A stretch of DNA of 64,000 bases from a candidate division KSB1 bacterium (GTDB lineage Bacteria > Zhuqueibacterota > Zhuqueibacteria > Zhuqueibacterales > Zhuqueibacteraceae), in the NCBI GenBank assembly GCA_034506255.1, contig JAPDPX010000001.1:496001-560000 (forward strand). Reading direction: 5' to 3'. The notes under the pieces were generated by a model, which saw only the letters and a program-made list of their open reading frames with translations, searched no databases and was not told the DNA's origin. Below are positions 53,784 to 62,397 of this stretch, piece by piece (within the stretch, counting starts at the first letter, position 1; each line of letters opens with the position of its first letter). A program made the position numbers and the translations under genes.

Positions 53784-55526
53784 ATGAAAAGAACGATACT
53801 GCTCGCAGCATGCGCTGCATGGACCAGCGCCGCCAGCCAGGCACAGGAAGTGACGCTGGCTGAAATCCGCAAGGTGCGGCTCCACGAAATCAAGTCCGCC
53901 GGCTTCGTGCTTGACCAGGATCAAACGGTGCAAATCGAGGCAGTGGGCGCGCTCGGCCGTGACCGCGGCCGGGATTTACCCGTCACCGCAGCCTGGATTT
54001 TAGACGCACAGACCCGCCAAGTCGTCTGGCAGGGGCGGCACGCCGAACACAAGCGCCGCAACCGCCGCTTGCTCGCGTTGGAAGACCAGGTCAACCTGCC
54101 CGCTGGGCAGTATGAGCTTTATGTCTCCTCCTTCTATGACACCTTCCACCGTCCCGACGAATTGCAGGATTTGGGTGACGCCATCAGTCATTTGTTCGAC
54201 AAGCTCTTCATGTGGGACCGCCGCCATGACGAGTACACCGAAGAAGTGTACGAACAGACCAGGGTGACCATCAAGGGCAGAGGCCGGTCCGTGCCCGAAG
54301 AAGCCCTGGTCGACTGGCACCGCCGCTTGCAGGCTGATGCCATCCTTGCCATAAACAATCTGCCTGATGGTGCCTATGAACGCCGCGGTTTCACTTTAGA
54401 ACGGCCGATGGAAGTTCGCATCTACGCTCTGGGGGAATTGCGTTACGAAGACAGCTTTGATTATGGCTGGATTATCAATCAGGAAACCCGCCAAAAAGTC
54501 TGGCAATTCTCCCACCGTGATTCCGAGCATGGCGGCGGCGACATGAAAAATCGCCTGGTGAACACCACCCTCACACTGCCGGGCGGCTCCTACCTCGCCT
54601 ACTATGTCACAGATGACTCCCACTCCAGTCGCTGTTGGAACGCTGCCCCGCCTTACGATCCCGCCTTCTGGGGTATGATGATCAGTCCTGTCGACCCCCG
54701 GATGAAGGCGTTTGCCCGGACGTTCGAATATGAAGAGCCCGGCGAAACCAATGTGATTGTTCGTCTCACCCGCGCCGGCGATGATGATTATCTCTCCAAA
54801 GGTTTCACCTTGAAGAAGCCACTGTCGCTGCGCATTTATGCTCTGGGCGAAGGCCGCGACGGTGAAATGTTTGACTACGGCTGGATTACCGAGGCCGGGA
54901 CTGGTCGGACAGTGTGGCAAATGGATTTCCACAAAACGGATCATGCCGGCGGCAACAGCAAAAACCGCATGAGTGACGAGGTCCAGCGCTTTGCAGCAGG
55001 CAGCTATATTGCCCACTACGTAACCGACGGCACACACTCCTATCGCGAATGGAACGCGAGCCCACCGTTTGATCCCGAACACTGGGGTCTCACGCTGAGC
55101 GCCGTCGACGAGGATTTCAATCCCCGAATGGTGACGGAATACCTCGCAGACCGGGAAGCTGCCGTCCTGGCCCAGCTCATCCGCGTGCGCCAGGATGAAA
55201 AACGCTGCACCCGCTTCAGGCTGGACAAATCCGGAATGGTCCGCCTCTACGCCCTTGGGGAGGGCCGTAACGGTGAGATGTTCGACTTTGGCTGGATCAC
55301 GGAAGTTACCAGCCGCCGCACTGTTTGGGAGATGACCTACCGCATGACGGTTCACGCCGGCGGCAGTGCGAAAAACCGTCTCTTCAATGACTCCATTTGG
55401 TTGAAAGCCGGCGAATATGACCTCTGCTTCACCACCGATGATTCCCATTCCTTCGGTGATTGGAATGCTCCTCCCCCGCCTGATGCGGTGCATTATGGCA
55501 TCACGGTGTACCGCGTGACAGAGTAA
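53784..55526 (+). CDS. Secreted protein with four tandem copies of an unrecognised beta-rich domain
   Basis: A 580-residue exported protein (signal peptide ending SAASQA). It consists of a degenerate first unit (about 34-118) and three clear units (about 196-300, 334-438, 472-577) with F203, F341 and F478 at equivalent positions, that is, a period of 138 residues. Shared signature: F(D/E)(Y/F)GWI(T/I), then VW, then a HAGG..KNR segment (HGGG in unit 2), then G.Y...Y(V)TD(D/G)SHS and WN..PP.D...WG. No known family is recognised. Conserved Asp, His and Trp suggest carbohydrate or metal binding, but this is inference. GGGAGG lies before ATG 53784. Confidence 0.8.
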   Translation: MKRTILLAACAAWTSAASQAQEVTLAEIRKVRLHEIKSAGFVLDQDQTVQIEAVGALGRDRGRDLPVTAAWILDAQTRQVVWQGRHAEHKRRNRRLLALEDQVNLPAGQYELYVSSFYDTFHRPDELQDLGDAISHLFDKLFMWDRRHDEYTEEVYEQTRVTIKGRGRSVPEEALVDWHRRLQADAILAINNLPDGAYERRGFTLERPMEVRIYALGELRYEDSFDYGWIINQETRQKVWQFSHRDSEHGGGDMKNRLVNTTLTLPGGSYLAYYVTDDSHSSRCWNAAPPYDPAFWGMMISPVDPRMKAFARTFEYEEPGETNVIVRLTRAGDDDYLSKGFTLKKPLSLRIYALGEGRDGEMFDYGWITEAGTGRTVWQMDFHKTDHAGGNSKNRMSDEVQRFAAGSYIAHYVTDGTHSYREWNASPPFDPEHWGLTLSAVDEDFNPRMVTEYLADREAAVLAQLIRVRQDEKRCTRFRLDKSGMVRLYALGEGRNGEMFDFGWITEVTSRRTVWEMTYRMTVHAGGSAKNRLFNDSIWLKAGEYDLCFTTDDSHSFGDWNAPPPPDAVHYGITVYRVTE

Positions 55527-55619
55527 ATTCATTGGTGAAATGCCGCCCGCAGATCCTGCCGCGCACCCTCTTGCAGGCGGGAGGCGGCTGCGATTCGGAA
55601 TCTCTCAGGACCGCAACAG

Positions 55620-56780
55620 GTGACGACCCCCGCCATTGATCGTGATTATTTGATTCAGACGCTGCAGGATCTCATCGGCATCAATTCGATCAATCCGGAT
55701 CTGGTGCCGGGCGGCGCTGGTGAAGCGGAAATCGCCGGCTACGTGGAACAGGCATGCCGCGCTCTGGGTCTGCATACCACCATGCTTGCCGCGCACCCTC
55801 ACCGCCCGAGCGTGGTGGCCCGTCTTCCGGGCACAGGCACCGGTAAATCCCTGTTGCTCAATGCCCATCTCGACACCGTCGGAATCGCAGGCATGTCAGC
55901 GCCGTTCTCCGCTGTGTTTCGCGCCGGCCGCGTTTACGGTCGCGGCGCTTATGACATGAAAGGCAGTTTGGCGGCCTGTTTGACTGCCATGAAAGCACTG
56001 GTGGAAGCCAACGTGGTGCCCGCCGGTGAAGTGATGCTCACTGCGGTTGCCGATGAGGAGTATGCCAGCCGGGGCACGGCCGAAGTATTGCAACAGTTCC
56101 GTGCTGACGGCGCCATTGTGACCGAGCCGACGGAGTTGCAGCTTTGCCTGGCGCACAAGGGCTTCGTCTGGCTGGAGGTGGAAACCATCGGCCGCGCTGC
56201 ACATGGCAGCCGCTTCCAAGACGGCATCGATGCGAACATGAACATGGGAAGATTCCTGGCCGAATTGGGAATGCTGGAAGCCGAACTGCGTCAGCAACGG
56301 GGACATCCACTTACTGGTCCGCCCTCGCTGCATGCTGCGCGGCTACAGGGAGGAACGGCCTGGAGCACTTATGCCGCCAACTGCCGGCTGCAGATCGAAC
56401 GCCGGACGATACCCGGTGAAACCACAACCCGGGTCATGACAGAGATCGAAGCGATCCTGGCCCGCCTGTCACAGCAGCATGCCAGCTTTCAGGCACGGCT
56501 TGGCGCCGTGTTGTCCCGCGATCCTTTTGAAGTGTCGCCGCGGTCGGAACTGGTTGTGATTCTCACGGAGGCTGCCACACGGGTGATGGGAAAGCCCCCG
56601 GCAATGATCGGCATGCCTTTTTGGATGGATTCCGCACTGCTGGCTGCCGCCGGAATCGAGACCGTCGTCATCGGCCCGACAGGCGCGGGTGCCCATGCGG
56701 AAGTGGAATGGGTGGAGTTGCAGTCGTTGATGGACCTGGCGCAAATTCTGGTGCATGCCGCGATGGCCTATTGCCGTTGA
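55620..56780 (+). CDS. M20-family metallopeptidase (ArgE/DapE-like)
   Basis: A 386-residue amidohydrolase or peptidase. Metal ligands are H83 and D85 in NAHLDTVG, D112 in GAYDMKG, and the catalytic pair E146-E147 in VADEEYASRG; the dimerisation domain and the C-terminal ligand His in AGAHAEVEWVE are present. It resembles acetylornithine deacetylase and succinyl-diaminopimelate desuccinylase; neither arg nor lysine genes are beside it, so the substrate is open. GTG 55620 follows a CAGGA motif. It is 93 bp after the repeat protein. Confidence 0.92.
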   Translation: MTTPAIDRDYLIQTLQDLIGINSINPDLVPGGAGEAEIAGYVEQACRALGLHTTMLAAHPHRPSVVARLPGTGTGKSLLLNAHLDTVGIAGMSAPFSAVFRAGRVYGRGAYDMKGSLAACLTAMKALVEANVVPAGEVMLTAVADEEYASRGTAEVLQQFRADGAIVTEPTELQLCLAHKGFVWLEVETIGRAAHGSRFQDGIDANMNMGRFLAELGMLEAELRQQRGHPLTGPPSLHAARLQGGTAWSTYAANCRLQIERRTIPGETTTRVMTEIEAILARLSQQHASFQARLGAVLSRDPFEVSPRSELVVILTEAATRVMGKPPAMIGMPFWMDSALLAAAGIETVVIGPTGAGAHAEVEWVELQSLMDLAQILVHAAMAYCR

Positions 56781-57257
56781 TTCCCGCTGCCGGCACTTCA
56801 TTCTCCAGTCGTCCGGTCTGCTGCACACCCACCGTCCCATTTTCATACTGCACCAGGTTGCGTCCAGGCTTTGTGACAGCCTGCAATTGCCACAATCCTC
56901 TTGCTTTTCCAGCACAAATGCTTTATGCTATGCCCTACTTTCACCGGCAGAACCGGCTGCTTGCGACAGGGGAATTGCCCCGGAAACAAGCCTGCGCGGA
57001 GGCAGATGGTTTCAGATTGGCCTTTTCTGAGAATTGTCCTGAATGCGGCAGGGGACAGGCATGCTGCCCCGCTGCCTGCGCCACTTTGATTGTGACAAGG
57101 AATGGTCCAAGGGGATGCGAGGTAATTGCCATGCCGCGCGTTGCATTCATCAGAATGAAAACGAGCTTTTGCAGTCGTGCCTTTAGGCACCAACCCTGAA
57201 GGCTCTATTGCAAAAGTATTTTCGTGACAATCCAACATCTCAAACGTAGGGCAACTT
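56781..57257. other. Gene-free stretch
   Basis: 477 bp with no plausible coding frame on either strand and no clear RNA or repeat. Frames here are Cys/Arg-rich or very short. Confidence 0.45.
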
Positions 57258-57737
57258 ATGGCAAAAGTTCTCAAGATTGCAGGGATGGTGCTGATTGCAT
57301 TTCTTGTGGGGGCGCAATTCGTGCGGCCGGCCAGGACCACGCCGACGGTGGATCAAAGCCGGACGCTGGCGGCGCAAATGGCCGTGCCGGCGAAGGTGCA
57401 GAATATTTTCGACCGCGCCTGCAGGGACTGCCATTCTCATCAAACCACATGGCCCTGGTACAGCAATGTCGCCCCGGCCTCCTGGCTGGTGATCAATCAT
57501 GTCAACGAGGGCCGCCGCCATCTGAATTTTTCCGATTGGGCAAAATACACACCGAAGCAGGCGCGGCACAAACTGGAGGAAATCTGTGAAGTCATTTCCA
57601 GCGGTGAGATGCCGCTGAAGTCCTATCTGCTGCTGCATCCCGATGCGAAACTGACTCCGGCCGAGGTCGAAACCCTCTGCGCATGGACCAAGAGCGCGCA
57701 CCAGCGCCTGGAGCAGGAATCGCCTGATGAGCAATAG
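57258..57737 (+). CDS. Periplasmic heme-binding (Haem_bd) protein
   Basis: A 159-residue protein with an N-terminal hydrophobic anchor or signal (VLKIAGMVLIAFLVGAQF) and a single heme motif C55-x-x-C58-H59 in ACRDCHSHQTTWPWYSNVAP, the hallmark of the heme-binding domain PF14376. Also conserved are SWLVINHVNEGRRHLNFSDW and EVISSGEMPLKSYLLLHPDAKL. Family proteins are predicted c-type heme carriers of unknown electron partner. It is followed at 33 bp by a small membrane protein. Confidence 0.92.
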   Translation: MAKVLKIAGMVLIAFLVGAQFVRPARTTPTVDQSRTLAAQMAVPAKVQNIFDRACRDCHSHQTTWPWYSNVAPASWLVINHVNEGRRHLNFSDWAKYTPKQARHKLEEICEVISSGEMPLKSYLLLHPDAKLTPAEVETLCAWTKSAHQRLEQESPDEQ

Positions 57738-57770
57738 GCCGGGCATCTTTCCCGGTTGCGAGGGCATGAG

Positions 57771-58097
57771 ATGAACGTCTTTCAAGCAGCCCTGCGTCTG
57801 CACGCCAAAGGCTCCGATGCGCGCCTGGCCGGCATTTTTGCGGCCGTGGCCGCCGCTGCCGTCTTCCTCACGTTGCTGTATGTTCATTTCATTGGCCGGC
57901 ATTTTCAGGACCGGTGGCTGCTCACCTATCTCATGCCTCTGGTGCTGCTGGCGGGCGGCCTGGTGTTCGTGTTGCTCGCGCGTTCGGCCAAAGACGGCTA
58001 TGCCGGGCTGGCGTATGCCCTGATGGCGATCTTCCTTTTGTTCGGCACTCTCGTCAGCTTTCTCACCACCCTTTTGATGATGCTCTGGGTCTACTGA
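57771..58097 (+). CDS. Small three-helix membrane protein
   Basis: A 108-residue protein with three transmembrane helices (LAGIFAAVAAAAVFLTLLYVHF, WLLTYLMPLVLLAGGLVFVLLA, LAYALMAIFLLFGTLVSFLTTLLMMLW). It has no recognised family. GAGGGCATGAG precedes ATG 57771. It shares a transcript with the heme-binding protein and may be its membrane partner; this is positional inference only. Confidence 0.75.
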   Translation: MNVFQAALRLHAKGSDARLAGIFAAVAAAAVFLTLLYVHFIGRHFQDRWLLTYLMPLVLLAGGLVFVLLARSAKDGYAGLAYALMAIFLLFGTLVSFLTTLLMMLWVY

Positions 58098-58540
58098 CAT
58101 TTGTCGTTTTGCAGCGGTTGTTTCGCCAGCGGATGGCAACCAACGAAGGTTCGACAACAACTCCTTTCCCAAACCCAACATCTGCACGCCGCCGGGATGA
58201 AGCGGTGTGTGTTTCATTTGCGCCGTCGAGATTCTGGAGGGACAAGCCGCGGCCTGTTTCATGCTACGCGGCCGTTTGTTGTCTGTTCGAAAGCGTTGCA
58301 CCCCGGTTGCAACAAAATTTCCCACCTGAATTTTGGATGGGGCATGATGCCTTCACCGTCTGCGATTGAAATCGCAGGCGCAAAGCTCGAGTCGGCTGAA
58401 AGCCGATTTATCACCTGATGGGTGGGCCGCCGCCGCGCCGTCCACCGCGCGCCTGTGGGCAACAAACCGCTTTCCTTTCCCGCCGGCTTTTTCTATATTC
58501 GCCGGGAATTTTTCCCGAGCAAAACAACCAGGGCGGCAGC
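58098..58540. other. Leader region of metH with a REP-like element
   Basis: No gene is seen. The stretch contains the double-hairpin element at 58357-58412 and a possible -10 box TATATT at 58494-58499 close to the metH start. No cobalamin riboswitch (B12 box) was found. Confidence 0.5.
58357..58412. repeat. REP-like double hairpin
   Basis: Two small perfect hairpins, CTGCGATT-GAA-ATCGCAG near 58359 and GTCGGCT-GAA-AGCCGAT near 58391, stand in tandem with the typical GCGCAAAGCTCGA spacer. This is the form of many extragenic palindromes dispersed in bacterial genomes. Confidence 0.5.
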
Positions 58541-61500
58541 ATGAGCAGAAATCTGTTTGAGCAGCGACTGCAGGAAAAAATCATTGTTTTCGACGGCGCT
58601 ACCGGTTCGAATTTGCAATTGCTGAACCTGACGCCGGAGGATTTTGGCGGCGAGATCTACCACGGCTGCAACGAACACCTGGTGTTTACCCGGCCGGACG
58701 CCGTCGCGAATCTCCACGCCAGCTTCCTGGCAGCCGGTTGCGATGTCATCGAAACCGACACCTTTGGCGCCACGGCGATCGTGCTGGCAGAGTATGATCT
58801 CGGCCGCCAGGCGCATGCGCACAATCGCCGCGCCGCCGAAATCGCGCGGTCGGTGGCCCGCGATTTCTCCACTCCCGACCATCCGCGTTTTGTGGCCGGC
58901 TCGATCGGCCCCACCACCAAGCTTCCCAGCCTGGGGCACATCTCCTACAATGAAATGTTCGACGCCTACTTCGAGCAAACTGCCGGGTTGGTGGAAGGCG
59001 GGGTCGACCTGCTCTGCGTTGAAACCTGCCAGGACCTGCTGCAAACCAAAGCTGCGCTCGCGGCCATCTTTGCCTACTGCGCGGAAAAGAAAATACATCT
59101 GCCGGTGATTGCCAGCGTCACCGTCGAAACCATGGGCACGATGTTGCTGGGCAGTGACATTTCTGCGGCGCTGGCAGCGCTCGAACCCTTTCCGCTCACC
59201 GCCATCGGCATGAACTGCGCCACCGGCCCACAGGAAATGTCGGAGAACATCCGCTATCTCACCGGCAACAGCCCGTTTCCGGTTTTTTGCATGCCCAACG
59301 CCGGCCTGCCCGAAAACATCGGCGGCCAGGCGCATTACAAACTCACGCCCGAGGACCTCGAGCATTATCTTTCCCACTTCGTGAAAGACCTGGGCGTGCA
59401 GATTGTGGGCGGCTGTTGTGGCACCGGGCCGGCGCACATCAGCCGGCTGGTCGCGGCGGTCGGCGGACTCGCTCCCCGGGCGCGCGTGGTTGATTTCATC
59501 CCTTCGGCCGCCAGCCTTTACAGCAGCATCCCGCTGCATCTCGATCCCCCGCCGCTGTTGATCGGCGAGCGCCTCAATGCCAACGGCTCGAAGAAATTTC
59601 GCGAGCTGTTGCAGCAGGAGGATTGGGAGGCCATGGTGGCAATGGCGAAAGAGCAGGTGCGTGAAGGGTCGCACATGCTCGATGTCTGTGTGGCCTACGT
59701 CGGCCGCGACGAAGTGCGGGACATGATAGCGCTCGTCGAGCGGCTGAACACCCAGGTCTCCGTGCCGCTGGTGATCGATTCCACCGAATGGCAGGTGATC
59801 GACGCCGCTTTGCAGCGCATCGCCGGCCGGGCAATCGTCAACTCCATCAACCTGGAAGACGGGGAGGCCCGTCTGGCGCATGTTCTGCCCCTGTGCCGGC
59901 GCTATGGCGCGGCGGTGATCGCGCTGACCATCGATGAACAGGGCATGGCGAAAACCGTCGAACAAAAGGTCGCGATCGCCCGCCGCATTCACGATCTCGC
60001 CTGCGGAAAATACGGCCTGCGGCCGCAGGATTTGATTTTTGACTGCCTCACCTTCACCCTGGGCAGCGGCGACGAGGAATTTCGCAAAAGCGGCATCGCC
60101 ACCCTGGAAGCCATTCGCCGCATCAAGGCGGAGTTGCGCGGCGTGCGCACCATTCTGGGCGTCAGCAACGTCTCTTTTGGACTCACGCCGCACGCCCGCC
60201 ACGTGCTCAATTCGGTGTTTCTCTACTATGCCGTGCAGGCCGGCCTCGACATGGCGATCGTGCACGCCTCCAAAATCCTGCCGCTGCACAACATCAACGA
60301 GGCCGAGCGCGAACTCCACCGCCGGTTGATTTTCGACGAGCGCCGCTTCGACGAAGCCGGCACCTGCGTTTCCGATCCGCTGCAGGAGATCATGGCCTAT
60401 TATGCCGGACGCAGCGAACACAAGCAGGAAGCCGCGCCGCTGCCGGCGCAGGTGGAGGAACGCCTGAAACGCCGCATCATCGACGGCGACAAGCTGGGGC
60501 TGGAGGCCGATCTCGCCGAAGCACTGCAAAAACATGCGCCACTCGCCATCATCAACGACATTCTGCTGGACGGCATGCGCGTGGTCGGTGACCTGTTTGG
60601 CGCCGGCCAGATGCAACTGCCTTTTGTCTTGCAATCCGCCGAAACCATGAAAACCGCGGTGAAGTATCTTGAACCGCACATGGAACGAGTGCAGGGCATG
60701 AGCAAAGGGACGATGGTGCTGGCCACGGTCAAGGGCGACGTGCATGACATCGGCAAGAATCTCGTTGACATCATTCTCACCAACAACGGCTATCAGGTGA
60801 TCAATCTCGGCATCAAGGTGCCGGTGGAGCAGATGATTCACGCGGCCGAGCAGCACGGCGCGGATGTCATCGGCATGAGCGGCCTGCTGGTGAAGTCGAC
60901 GCTGATCATGAAGGAAAACCTCGAGGTGCTGAATGAGCGCGGCCTCACCATTCCGGTGATTCTCGGGGGCGCGGCACTGACGCGCGCCTACGTTGAGGAG
61001 GAGCTGACCGCGCTTTATCGCGGCCCGTTGGCATACGGCAAAGATGCTTTCGCCGGCCTGCAGTTCATGCGGGAAATCTGCGAGGGCGGCCCGCCGGCAT
61101 CCTCCTCCGCGCCGCCAACCCGCCGGCGCGGGACGGCACGCCGTGAGCAGGATGATGCCGGCGCCGCGCCGGACACGGCGGCTGTCACGCCGGGCTGGCA
61201 GCCGGTGGCCATTCCAACGCCGCCTTTTTGGGGAACCAGGGTGGTGCGCGACATCGCGCTCGCCACCGTGTTCCAATATCTCAACAAGATCGCGCTCTTT
61301 CGCGGCCAATGGCAGGTGCGTCGGGGCAAAATGTCGGTGCCGGAATACGAACGGCTGGTGCAGGAAAAATTCGAACCGCTGCTCGCCGGGCTGCAGCAGC
61401 GGTGCCTGGCCGAACGCCTGCTCGTGCCGCAAGTGATTTATGGCTATTTTCCCTGCAACAGCCAGGGGAATGACGTCATCATTTTCGATGAGCAGGGCAG

Positions 61501-62002
61501 GCGGGAGATCGAGTGTTTCACTTTTCCACGTCAGTCACAGGGCCATCGTCTCTGCCTGGCGGATTTCTTCGCGCCCCTGGACAGCGGCCGGCGCGACGTG
61601 ATCGGCATGATGATAGTCACCGTCGGCCACATTGCCTCGGAAATCTCACGCCGTCTGTTTGAAAACGACAAGTATTCCGAGTATCTCTATTTTCACGGCT
61701 TGAGCGTGGAAAGCGCCGAGGCGCTGGCGGAATACTGGCACAAACAGATGCGCGCCGAGTTGGGCCTGGCAGCAGAAGATGCCGCCGACCTCCGCGATCT
61801 CTTCCGGCAGGGCTATCGCGGCGCGCGTTTCGCCTTTGGCTATCCCGCCTGTCCCGCTCTGGAAGATCAGACCAAACTGTTCCGCCTGCTGGAACCGGCC
61901 CGCATCGGCATCTCGCTGACCGAAGAGTTTCAGCTCGTGCCGGAGCAATCGACCTCGGCGATCATCGTGCATCACCCGGCCGCGAGATATTTCAACATTT
62001 GA
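58541..62002 (+). CDS. metH: Cobalamin-dependent methionine synthase
   Basis: A 1153-residue enzyme that transfers the methyl group of 5-methyltetrahydrofolate to homocysteine through cobalamin. The homocysteine domain has the zinc cysteines C226 (GMNCATGP) and C292-C293 (GGCCGTGP). The pterin-binding domain begins near LIGERLNANGSKKF (about 345), the B12-binding domain carries DVHDIG (D733, H735, G738), and the C-terminal AdoMet activation domain is complete (FFAPLDSGRRDVIGMMIVTVGHI, RIGISLTEEFQLVPEQST). All four modules are in one polypeptide. The loop before the activation domain is Pro/Ser/Arg-rich (about 855-875). ATG 58541. Confidence 0.97.
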   Translation: MSRNLFEQRLQEKIIVFDGATGSNLQLLNLTPEDFGGEIYHGCNEHLVFTRPDAVANLHASFLAAGCDVIETDTFGATAIVLAEYDLGRQAHAHNRRAAEIARSVARDFSTPDHPRFVAGSIGPTTKLPSLGHISYNEMFDAYFEQTAGLVEGGVDLLCVETCQDLLQTKAALAAIFAYCAEKKIHLPVIASVTVETMGTMLLGSDISAALAALEPFPLTAIGMNCATGPQEMSENIRYLTGNSPFPVFCMPNAGLPENIGGQAHYKLTPEDLEHYLSHFVKDLGVQIVGGCCGTGPAHISRLVAAVGGLAPRARVVDFIPSAASLYSSIPLHLDPPPLLIGERLNANGSKKFRELLQQEDWEAMVAMAKEQVREGSHMLDVCVAYVGRDEVRDMIALVERLNTQVSVPLVIDSTEWQVIDAALQRIAGRAIVNSINLEDGEARLAHVLPLCRRYGAAVIALTIDEQGMAKTVEQKVAIARRIHDLACGKYGLRPQDLIFDCLTFTLGSGDEEFRKSGIATLEAIRRIKAELRGVRTILGVSNVSFGLTPHARHVLNSVFLYYAVQAGLDMAIVHASKILPLHNINEAERELHRRLIFDERRFDEAGTCVSDPLQEIMAYYAGRSEHKQEAAPLPAQVEERLKRRIIDGDKLGLEADLAEALQKHAPLAIINDILLDGMRVVGDLFGAGQMQLPFVLQSAETMKTAVKYLEPHMERVQGMSKGTMVLATVKGDVHDIGKNLVDIILTNNGYQVINLGIKVPVEQMIHAAEQHGADVIGMSGLLVKSTLIMKENLEVLNERGLTIPVILGGAALTRAYVEEELTALYRGPLAYGKDAFAGLQFMREICEGGPPASSSAPPTRRRGTARREQDDAGAAPDTAAVTPGWQPVAIPTPPFWGTRVVRDIALATVFQYLNKIALFRGQWQVRRGKMSVPEYERLVQEKFEPLLAGLQQRCLAERLLVPQVIYGYFPCNSQGNDVIIFDEQGRREIECFTFPRQSQGHRLCLADFFAPLDSGRRDVIGMMIVTVGHIASEISRRLFENDKYSEYLYFHGLSVESAEALAEYWHKQMRAELGLAAEDAADLRDLFRQGYRGARFAFGYPACPALEDQTKLFRLLEPARIGISLTEEFQLVPEQSTSAIIVHHPAARYFNI

Positions 62003-62397
62003 TCGGACCCGGCGCGGCTGAGATGCCGGCCGCCTCAGGCAGAGAGTTTTGTTGCCGCCGCTGGCAATTTGCCGCAGGGCAGGATTGCGCCTGCCACCGG
62101 GCCTCTGCCAACATGCCTGCTGCCAGGCCGCGGGCAGACAACAGAAGAACCCGCCGCCTGCTCTCCCCACGATAAAGCCCAAACACACGCCTTGTCAAGC
62201 GGGCAGGTCAGATCATCCCGCATCCCGGTTGCTGCACGCCGCAAGCTCTCCCACATAAATTCACCCTCTGTACTCGACCCTCTCTGTCTGTACTTCTCTG
62301 CAACGCCGGGCGGCTTTTGGTAAGGCATTTGCACTCTTCCCACCGGCTAATTTCCCCTGCATTTGAAACTCGCTGATTCTCAAGCAGGCTCAGTAAA
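62003..62397. other. Gene-free gap between metH and the last gene
   Basis: 395 bp without a convincing frame. No strong terminator is seen after metH; the region is C-rich and pyrimidine-rich in its second half. Confidence 0.4.

Noticed and set aside
58098..58540. Cobalamin riboswitch upstream of metH
   Set aside because: Looked for because metH uses B12. No B12-box-like conserved segment was found; the hairpins there are REP-like.
58493..61432. A 979-codon open frame on the minus strand
   Set aside because: It is the antisense shadow of metH, which has all family motifs and catalytic residues. The antisense protein is Ala/Gln/His/Arg-rich without motifs; such frames are usual in GC-rich DNA.
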